A DNA stretch of 64,000 nt from Quercus robur (taxonomy: Eukaryota; Streptophyta; Magnoliopsida; Fagales; Fagaceae): assembly GCF_932294415.1 (NCBI RefSeq), contig NC_065535.1, positions 9,729,282-9,793,281 on the forward strand. The letters are read 5' to 3'. The notes under the pieces were generated by a model. That model saw only the letters and a list, made by a program, of their open reading frames with translations. It had not been told where the DNA came from and searched no databases. Below, piece by piece: positions 56,471 through 64,000 of the stretch. Both the position numbers and the translations under genes were made by a program. Each line of letters starts with the position of its first letter. Within the stretch, counting starts at the first letter, position 1.

Positions 56471-59003
56471 TGCTATCTTAAGGGAGCACCGGTTGCGGCT
56501 GAATGCCTCCAAATGTTCATTCGGGGTCGGATCTGGGAAATTCCTAGGATACATGGTCACCCATATGGGAATAGAAGTAAGTCCCGACCAAATCAAAGCC
56601 ATTAACAGTCTACAGACTCCTCGGAACCCGAAGGAGGTGCAGAAGCTTACTGGCATGATTGCGGCATTAAACCGGTTCATATCGCGATCGGCGGATCGAT
56701 GTCGGCCTTTTTACCTCCTGATAAACAAATGGAAAGAGTTCAAATGGTCGGAGGATTGCGTTCAGGCTTTCCAGCAGCTTAAGGACTACCTGTCCCGACC
56801 ACCCATCATGTCCAGTCCGGAGGCAGACGAGGTGCTGTTTGCCTACATCGCCATAGCTGCCCACGCCGTAAGCCTGGTACTGATACGGGATGATAATGGG
56901 GTGCAACGACCGGTGTACTATGTGAGCAAGTCACTGCATGAGGCCGAGGTGCGATACCTACCTTTAGAAAAGGCAATTCTGGCGATAGTGCATGCAACCC
57001 GGAAGCTTCCTCATTACTTTCAGGCGCATACGGTCATCGTTTTGACTCAGCTTCCCCTTCGAGCCGTGCTTCGAGGCGCTGACTACACAGGAAGGATCGC
57101 CATGTGGAGTGCTCTTTTGGGGGATTTTGATATTAAATATATGCCCAGACCCTCCGTCAAAGGACAGGTCCTCGCAGACTTGGTAGCGGAGTTTGCTAAG
57201 CCCTCTATAGAAACGATGACCGAGAAGAAAGACCTGGGTGGAAAGCTGGTTGGCGCAGTATCAGCCGGGGAGACCATGCATTGGAAGGTCTACGTGGATG
57301 GCGCGGCCAACCAGAGAGGATCAGGAGTTGGGATAGTTTTAATATCGCCAGACGGCGCTGTCATTGAAAAATCATTAAGACTCGGATTCTCGGCTACGAA
57401 CAATGAAGCCGAATACGAAGCCTTACTTCAGGGAATGGCAATGGTTCAAAGATTGGGTGGAAGAGTAATAGAAGCCTTCTCGGACTCCAGATTAGTGGTC
57501 GGACAAGTGATGGGAGAGCTAGAAGCTCGAGATACCAGGATGCAAGAGTATCTGGGACAAGTCAAACGGCTACAGACGAGTTTTGAATCCTTCAGTCTGA
57601 CGCACATCTCCAGGAGCGTAAACACTCATGCAGACTCGCTGGCCACTCTTGCCACATCCTCGGCACGTAATTTGCCACGAATGATCCTAGTTGAAGATCT
57701 AGTCAAGGCCAGTCCCATCAGCAGAAACCCGACCCAAGTCCATCAGATTAGACAGAGCCCCAGTTGGATGGACCCCATAAGGAATTTCCTCCAAGACGAT
57801 ATCCTACCGGAAGAAAAACTAGAAGCCGAGAAGATACGTAGAAATGCTCCTCGTTTTTGGCTATTAGAGGACCGCAAACTTTATCGGCGCTCCTACTCGG
57901 GACCGTACTTACTCTGCGTACATCCAGAAGAGTCTAAGTCTCTTCTTGAGGAGTTGCATGAGGGAGTATGTGGAAGTCACATCGGAGGAAGATCGCTGGC
58001 GCACAGGGCACTCACCCAAGGATACTGGTGGCCGAACATGCAGAGACAGGCCCAGGAATACGCTAAGAGGTGCGATCAGTGCCAAAGATTTGCCCCGAAT
58101 ATCCACCAACCCAGAGGAGTTCTTAACCCACTCTCCAGTCCATGGCCGTTCGCGCAATGGGGTCTTGATATTGTCGGGCCTTTCCCCAAGGCTGCGGGGA
58201 ACAAGCGATACATAATAGTCTGAACCGATTACTTTACTAAATGGGTGGAGGCTGAACCTTTGGCCAACATTAGGGACGTGGACGCCCAGAAATTCATCTG
58301 GAAGAACATTATCACCCGCTTCGGAACTCCGAGAACACTCATTTCCGACAATGGTCTTCAGTTTGACAGCAAGAATTTTAGGGAGTATTGCCGTGAATTT
58401 GGGATCATTAATCGATATTCCACCCCCGCATACCCCCAAGGAAATGGGCAAGTCGAGGCCGTAAACAAGGTCATAGTGAACGGATTGAAGAAAAGACTAG
58501 ATGAGTCAAAGGGGAGATGGGTAGAAGAACTACCGCACGTCTTGTGGACCTATCGGACAACGCCGCGGCGTTCAACCGGTGAAACCCCCTTCTCAATGAC
58601 TTATGGGGCTGAGGCCGTGCTTCCGATCGAGAACAATTTCCCCACGATGAGGTCTAGCTCGTTTACCCCAAGCGACAACGATGAGTTGCTAGGAAGAAGT
58701 CTGGACCTAGCCGAGGAAAGAAGGGAAAAGGCCACGATTCACATGGCCTATTATCACCAGAAGCTGAGATAAGGGTATGATGCTAACGTCAAATTGCGGC
58801 CTTTGGGTCCAGGTGATCTCGTGATGAGGAAGATTCTTGGCAGCGCAAAGAACCCCTCTTGGGGCAAGTTGGGGCCCAATTGGGAGGGACCATACCGTGT
58901 CACATCCGTGGCCGGAATAGGCGCCTACTACCTAGAAGATTTGGATGAAAAAGCTGTACCTCGACCATGGAATGTAAATAACCTCAGGAGGTATTATTAT
59001 TAA
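56471..59003 (+). pseudogene. Element A reverse transcriptase 3' end, dual RNase H and integrase
   Basis: Resumes the A pol frame exactly where B broke it. It shows the reverse transcriptase thumb (LNASKCSFGVGSGKFLGYM), gypsy RNase H (YIAIAAHAVSLVLIRD), a second RNase H (VYVDGAANQRGSGVGIVL ... ATNNEAEYEALL) and integrase with HHCC (HEGVCGSHIGGRS ... CDQCQRF) and core residues in DIVGPF and ISDNGLQFDS. A TGA (58,221-58,223) and a TAA (58,770-58,772) interrupt it. The end is NVNNLRRYYY with a stop at 59,001. No frameshift occurs anywhere in A pol. Confidence 0.85.
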
Positions 59004-59061
59004 TGAGAATGGCTTAGCATACGTTTTCTTTCATGAGTATCCGCCACTTGCTGGTCTACGT

Positions 59062-59540
59062 GACAACTATTTATAAGTTTTAAACAGAACCTAAGTACTG
59101 CATGGCTCCTCGGACCACAGACTTAGGGGAAATTTATACTTAAAACTATTTATAAGTTTTAAACAGAACCTAAGTACTGCATGACTCCTCGGACCACAGA
59201 CTTAGGGGAAATTGATACTTAAGGCAACTATTTATAAGTTTTAAACGGAATCTAAGTCCTGCATGGCTCCTCGGACCACAGACTTTGGGGAAATTATTAC
59301 TCATGACACTTTATGGTTTTAAACAGAACCTAAGTCCTGCATGGCTCCTCGGACCACAGACTTTGGGGAAATTATTACTCATGACAATTCATGGTTTTAA
59401 ACAGAACCTAAGTCCTGCATGGCTCCCCGGACCACAGACTTTGGGGAAGTTATTACTCATAACAACTCATGGTTTTAAACAGAACCTAAGTCTTGCATGG
59501 TTCCTCGGACCATGGACTTAAGGGAAATTGTTACTTATGA
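59062..59540 (+). repeat. Six tandem copies of a 78-82 bp unit in element A
   Basis: Units begin TAAACAGAACCTAAGT at 59,081, 59,160, 59,242, 59,320, 59,398 and 59,476. Each contains TGCATGGCTCCTCGGACCACAG or a one- or two-base variant. The array lies between integrase and the 3' end of the antisense gene. Confidence 0.9.
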
Positions 59541-59861
59541 TAGATTGGGAGATTGTTACTTAAAGGAAATCATTTTTAAGGCGTGCGTGCAGCCTAGCAC
59601 CATCGCAACCATCAAATGCGCAATCCCAAAAAACCCATTTTTATTTTGACCGATTACCTGTATCCACATCGATCGTAAATGTTTAAAGAAGAGTGTTACT
59701 GACGCCCATCCGTAGTAAGCAAAACGAACATTTTATATTAATATTCCGAGTACATTAGAAAGAGAGGTCCTTACAAAAAAGGGAAAAGTAGGATAACTCT
59801 CATTTAAAAAAAAAATAATAATAAAATAAAAACTATTCACAGAGATTGAAAGCCTAAAAGG
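59541..59861. other. Non-coding stretch between repeat array and antisense gene of A
   Basis: AT-rich with an A-run near 59,808-59,830. Likely the 3' UTR or terminator region of the antisense gene. No frame supported. Confidence 0.4.
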
Positions 59862-62299
59862 CTAAGCTTGAGCAGGAGGATCTTCTTTCTGCTCGAGCTG
59901 AGGAGGAGGAACCTCGATGGTAGAGTCTGCGGCGGGATCCTCCGCCATATCAGGCACAAGGACGACATCAGGCACCGCCAGGTCCTGCTCCGAAGCCACT
60001 TGGGCGTCTTCAGGATTCGCATGGATCTCCCTAGGATAGAAGATGCTCTCGGGCAGTCTTAGTGCCGAATCCGCAGGAACTCCTGCAGCGTCGAGAGCAT
60101 GAGCCCATGAAATGCCGCAGTACTCCCTGCATACCTCGGGAATCTCCTCAGACAGCCTGGCCTCCGTCTCTTCAGCCCCGAGCTGGCGAGCAGCATTCTT
60201 CTCGGCCTCTGTAGCCTCTCGGATCAGCTGGGCCTCCTCCTTTACCTGCCTCAGCTCATCCTCTACTTTTTGCAGGACAATCTTGAGATCCTGCGCTGCC
60301 TGCCTCTCGGTGACGAGGTTAAGCTGCGTCGTGTACAGCTCTTTGCGCTGGTCCTCCGCCTGGGTCTCAGCACTCTTTAAACCAGCCTCTGCACTTTTGC
60401 GCCGGTTCTCCGACACCTTGAACTCGTCCGTGAGTTTAAGGTGCTCGTGCTTGAGGGACCCCAAGGCTTTCTCCATCTCCGCCCGAGCCTGGGTCTCAGC
60501 CTCAACCCGACTACGGCTATCGCGGCAAAACTCATCAGCCACGAACACCTGCTGAGTAATCTACGAACGAAACAAGAGTGTTAAAGAAATCTAGCAGGGA
60601 TAGGTAAATTAATAAAACAGTAAAAGGATTACTTACCAACGCGAGATCCCTTTTTAGGGATAGGAAGAGCTCGTGCTGAGAGAACCGCCTATAGGCCTCC
60701 ATGTCCCGAGGAAGGAGTAGGGGTTGCTCCAAGGCGTCAACCACGTACCCTGCTCGGCCTCGGTTATACTCTCGGACCGAAGCATTGGAAAGGATGGCCA
60801 CCCCATCCAATTCCAACTTGGGGTTCCATGCACGAGGGGCAGTGCGCACTTCAGCAACGTTCTCCTCATCCCGGCTCTCCGAGGAGTTACCCTTTCTGCT
60901 CCTTGGCGCCCGCGTGGTCTTTTGCTGCTTGGTCAGTTGGGCAATCACCTCACCTTCCTCAGTAGTGTCAACCGGCCTCTTCTTCTTCAGGTCCGGATTA
61001 ACCTTAAGAACAGGGTCCGAGACACCCTGAGGGACCACAGGGGGAAGGGTTTTGACCTGTGGTGGAGTTGGTCCCTTCGATGACTGACTCTTCGATGACT
61101 GACCTTTCCCTCGGGAGGACATCAGCTCCTTTAGAGTCTTTCCCTTTCCTGCCATGGGCTCTATCTCTTCGTCTGAAGTATCGTCCGAGCAGATAACGAT
61201 TGAGGGAATACCAACTGCGGAATGTTGGTCCTGCTCTGCTTCGGGATTAGAAAGCTCCACCAAGGGGTTTTGCTGAATTTCCTCCTCGAAGTAAAACTTA
61301 TCTATCTCTTCCTCAAGGGAAAGACGAGATGATTCAGCCTCTTCTTCAACCAAAACAGCAGCGCCAGGCTCGTTTATCGGAGGTAGCTGCTCTGCTAAGT
61401 AGGGATTTCTGACACCTGGCAACACAACTGGTGGCAAATCGTGGTCAGCTAGGAATCTGTCCTGGCACACGTCAATTCTAGCCAGCCTCGGACTGCCAGC
61501 CCTTATAGCGTGACCGATTGCCTGGAAAGCGCTGCTCAGAGGTTGATAGCCCAAAACCAGATGGACCGCACGCAACTGTCCGTCCTCGGTAGCGTAAATC
61601 TCCGACCTGAGAAGATAGTTTAGCGCTGGCACGTTCACAAGGCTTATCCGAGGAGCGACGTGAACTTTGTCTGCAAACAACCAAGAAAAGTGGGGTTAGT
61701 CCATGAAATTTTCCAATTACACACAAAACAAGAAAAAAATAATAACCCCTTAATACTAAATCCTTTCCCAAAAAGGACCGATCCTAAAAACGCCGCACCT
61801 GGGTTCCCTGCCCGAGTTGGACAATGAATATCGTCGAACCACTCCCCAGAAACAATGAGGAAGTCATTCTTCACGGTCTTATTGGATACTGGGAGACAAG
61901 AGATCAACCTAACGTCCTCGTTCCGGGATTTAAGATAATACCCATCATCCCCGAGGCGGTGACATTCGTACAGATAAGCCACATCGTGCCAGGTGAGGCC
62001 TAGATTCATCCGCTCGTCTAAAACGTCTACACAGCCTAGTATCTTGAACATATTCGGGGCACACTGATACGGCGTCAACCTATGGTTGAACAGGTATTCC
62101 CTTGTAATCCTACGCATGGGAAGTGTCATCCCTCCCTCTATGAAAGCAATCATGGGGATAACGACTTCTCCCTCAGCTCTATCTGTCAATATTCCTTCAA
62201 GAGGACAGTGCCGCAGCCCAACCCCGGGGGAATGTGGTATTTCGCCCTAAAGGCTTCCATAGCGGCAGGAGTTTTTACTAATTTTTCAAATCTACCCAT
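59862..62299 (-). pseudogene. Antisense gene of element A, three exons, one frameshift (PF04195-like)
   Basis: Opposite in strand to A's gag-pol. Exons are 62,299-61,799, 61,670-60,637 and 60,560-59,862, with donors GTGCGG and GTAAGT and acceptors TTGCAG and TCGTAG. Total length 2,234 nt, one base short of 745 codons; the lost base is near 62,205, where the frame changes between TVLLK and EGILTDRAEGE. The start MGRFEKLV leads into a globular region with EGGMTLPMRRITREYL, QCAPNMFKILGC and DFLIVSGEWFDD, parallel in order to the B protein (FP-L...RE-L, Q-NPN-W, FIFLSG-W). A charged and basic middle follows, then a coiled coil in exon 3 (RVEAETQARAEMEKALGSL onward) and an acidic proline-rich tail. 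Function unknown; the frameshift suggests this copy is decayed. Confidence 0.7.
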
Positions 62300-62577
62300 C
62301 TGAACTGAACTGGGGAAATGAAAGTAAAGACTGAAAAGAAAAGTAGAGTCCGAGGAGGGAATTGAAACGGAGAGAAAAGCGAAATGTACTGGTACCTTCA
62401 CAAAACGCTCAAGGGGACGCCTGGAAATCTCTCTTGGACGAAACGCTTCACAAAAACGGCTACGGCGGCGTAACGGACGCAAGTGTTCGTATATCTCTGG
62501 GATTCGATGGAGTTCTCTGGAGTCTTTTGAGGTTTGTGAAATGCAGATGAAAGAAGGAACTGAACCCCTCTGACGTC

Positions 62578-62584
62578 TTATATA
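62578..62584 (-). promoter_or_regulatory. Candidate TATA box of the antisense gene in element A
   Basis: Minus-strand CTATATAAGACGTCAGAGG gives a TATATAA about 280 nt before the start codon at 62,299 and inside the element, in the position matching the TATA box found in B. It adjoins a GACGTC palindrome. Confidence 0.55.
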
Positions 62585-62828
62585 GCCGAGAGGAGAGAGA
62601 AAAGATCATCCCTGCCTAAAAATACGGGAAAAAACGATGGCCGTTCGATCCACGCCAAGCCGTTGGATGAAGGGAACATAACGCCTCCAGAAGTTAATGG
62701 CCACGCCTCGTAAATTGTAGCGCGTCAAAAGTAACGGTCCGCACGCGCGCCCCACGATCTCCTCATTTCCATCCACTCACAAACATCAAAACCCCGCTTT
62801 TCCCCTCGGAGGGAGGTAAAAACCGGAG

Positions 62829-62842
62829 TTTTGAGGGGCTAT
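62829..62842 (+). other. Polypurine tract of element A
   Basis: GTTTTGAGGGGCTA directly precedes the 3' LTR. Confidence 0.6.
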
Positions 62843-63528
62843 TGTGGGGCCCGGCCCAAAAATGATGGGCTATTCCAAACTCAGGCCCGTCCGAGGAGCG
62901 TCCTGTCCGAAGAGAAGCCTCATATGAAGCGTTACTCAACCCCAATAGCGCCAAGGAAACCTGTCCGAGGAGTAACTCCTCCTCGGACATCACAAAGCCC
63001 AGACGAGGAACTTTCCCCAGCCATTTCAGCTCATCTTCCCAACATATAAAATGAATTAAATCCAAAATATCTCATGGAAGGCTACCACCACATTAATTGC
63101 GCCCCAACCACCCTCTTGGCCGCATTAATGAGGAAAAGACTCATGAACAGTACCGCCTTGGCCTCTGCAACTCACAAAGGGACTGATGAGGGCGTCTGAT
63201 GGGACAGGTGCTCAAGTGGATGCTTGGATGATTAACAGGTGTAAGGTTGAGATGAAAAGAAGAGAAATATATAATGTAGTGAAGTCCCTCAAAGAAGGGG
63301 ACGGGAAAAACTGTATCAGGAACAAAAAAGAAATAAAATCATACTTGAGAAAGATCCATTCTGGTGTTTTTAATTTCTTTTTGCAAACAATACTGTCCAT
63401 GCATTAGACCGAACAAGTTCACTGAGGCTAAGTTCTTTGACCCATCCTCTACAAATATTTATTGTGGGTTGCGCTTTGAGCCAAGGCCTAATCAACATAA
63501 GTTGGGCCAGGAAAATCGTGTAACCACA
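62843..63528 (+). repeat. 3' LTR of element A, uninterrupted
   Basis: 686 bp, TGTGGGG...CCACA. TATA-like ATATAAAA lies at 63,044-63,051, the exact site hit by the hAT in the other LTR. Followed by the ATATT duplication. Confidence 0.95.
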
Positions 63529-64000
63529 ATATTATTGATGGGCTCTAATGAGAACTAGTAAGAAGTTGGCCATAACAACAATTTTTAAAAATATTATAAA
63601 ATAGTTTGTGGCGGTAGCATTACTCTTGCCACAACTCCTTTTTTTTTTTTTTTTTTTTAAATTTCGGTCAGGTCAATCCCCAATTTCGGGTAGGTCAACT
63701 GGGTTTTTTTGGGCACATATTTCGGCAATACCATAGCCGAAATTTCTTTTTTCTCTCTCCCACTTCCATCACATCATTTCTCTCTCCTCTGTCCTCTCTC
63801 TTACTTTTTCTGAGAATTTCGGCAATGGTATTGTCGAAATTCATTTCTCTTCTCATTTTTCCAAATAAGTTTAAACAGTACTTATATTACAAATAAACTT
63901 GGTTTTCTACAATATTAAGCCATAAGACGCCTATTTTGTGTCATAATTTTTTTAGGACACATTTTAAGTGGTAGATAAAAAATAGTAACTTTATGTAAAA

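Larger units (their letters stand above)
38094..63528 (+). mobile_element. Ty3/gypsy element A (Tat-like), carrying two nested insertions
   Basis: Bounded by TGTGGGG...ACCACA LTRs and perfect ATATT duplications (38,089-38,093 and 63,529-63,533). Without the hAT (4,875 bp with its duplication) and element B (9,941 bp with its duplication) it is about 10.6 kb. It encodes gag, protease, reverse transcriptase, RNase H, a second RNase-H-like domain and integrase, the dual RNase H being typical of the Tat/Ogre group. Tandem repeats and a spliced gene on the opposite strand follow. The LTRs differ at 12 of 686 positions by my count. Confidence 0.9.
37312..63965. mobile_element. Long-inverted-repeat foldback element, interrupted by gypsy element A
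   Basis: The left arm (about 37,312-37,835) is matched in inverse by 37,985-38,093 plus 63,534-about 63,965. Shared phrases include AAGTTTATTTGT, GAAATGATGTGATGGAAGTGG, TTTCGGCAATGGTATTGCCGAAAT and ACAAACTATTTTATAATATTTTTA. The loop (37,860-37,946) is itself palindromic (CAATTGTGGCAATTGAATTGCC and inverse). Removing the nested elements leaves roughly 1.2 kb of near-palindrome. No transposase is present. Outer ends and target duplication are not resolved, and the right end is close to the window edge. Confidence 0.6.

Noticed and set aside
46063..59003. Endogenous pararetrovirus as the source of reverse transcriptase
   Set aside because: LTRs, target duplications, integrase and domain order identify gypsy retrotransposons; no movement-protein or caulimovirus features are seen.
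59285..59521. Repetitive 78-codon frame after element A integrase
   Set aside because: By-product of the 78-82-bp tandem array whose period is mostly divisible by three.
59062..59540. CRISPR-like array
   Set aside because: Units are contiguous repeats without distinct spacers, in a plant retrotransposon.
63186..63407. 73-codon frame present in both LTRs of element A (also 43,312-43,533)
   Set aside because: Conserved because the LTRs are young copies; no domain or start context to support it.

Overview
This is a stretch of plant nuclear DNA. It has spliced genes with GT-AG introns, plant-specific protein families (a zinc-finger homeodomain factor, an F-box protein, a MED26-like protein), AT-rich spacers full of short inverted-repeat elements, and complete LTR retrotransposons. 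The style of the elements and spacers suggests a woody eudicot, perhaps Fagaceae such as oak or chestnut; that assignment is an impression, not a measurement.

Left arm (1-20,700). The main host gene encodes an AlkA-type (HhH-GPD) DNA glycosylase at 2,907. Its long open frame runs into a 3.5 kb intron, and a 22-bp last exon lies at 7,558-7,579. Next come several miniature inverted-repeat elements, a decayed fatty-acyl-AMP-ligase-like pseudogene (11,744-13,451), a fragment resembling a TFIIS N-terminal domain (14,819) and a MED26-like gene (17,131-17,841).

Centre-left (20,700-37,300). An F-box gene on the minus strand is split by a complete Ty1/copia element (21,458-26,781) with 5-bp target duplications. 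After a gene-poor stretch of foldback and miniature elements comes a single-exon ZF-HD transcription factor (34,042-35,010).

Right arm (37,300-64,000). This is a nested stack of mobile DNA. A long-inverted-repeat foldback element is broken by Ty3/gypsy element A (Tat-like, plus strand, 38,094-63,528, duplication ATATT). A was then hit twice. A complete hAT DNA transposon (38,303-43,169, duplication ATATAAAA) landed on the TATA-like sequence of A's 5' LTR. A second Tat-like gypsy element, B (minus strand, 46,530-56,465, duplication GTCTT), landed in A's reverse transcriptase 52 bp after the YIDD motif. LTR differences counted by eye (A 12/686, B 3/617) agree with the nesting order.

Both A and B carry, between integrase and the 3' LTR, a spliced gene on the opposite strand to gag-pol with its own TATA box: four intact exons in B (651 codons) and three exons with one frameshift in A. 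In B this antisense gene is intact although pol is broken, including loss of a catalytic aspartate in reverse transcriptase. The two antisense genes are the most interesting content here. They resemble the plant family annotated as 'putative gypsy type transposon' (PF04195), whose role is not established.
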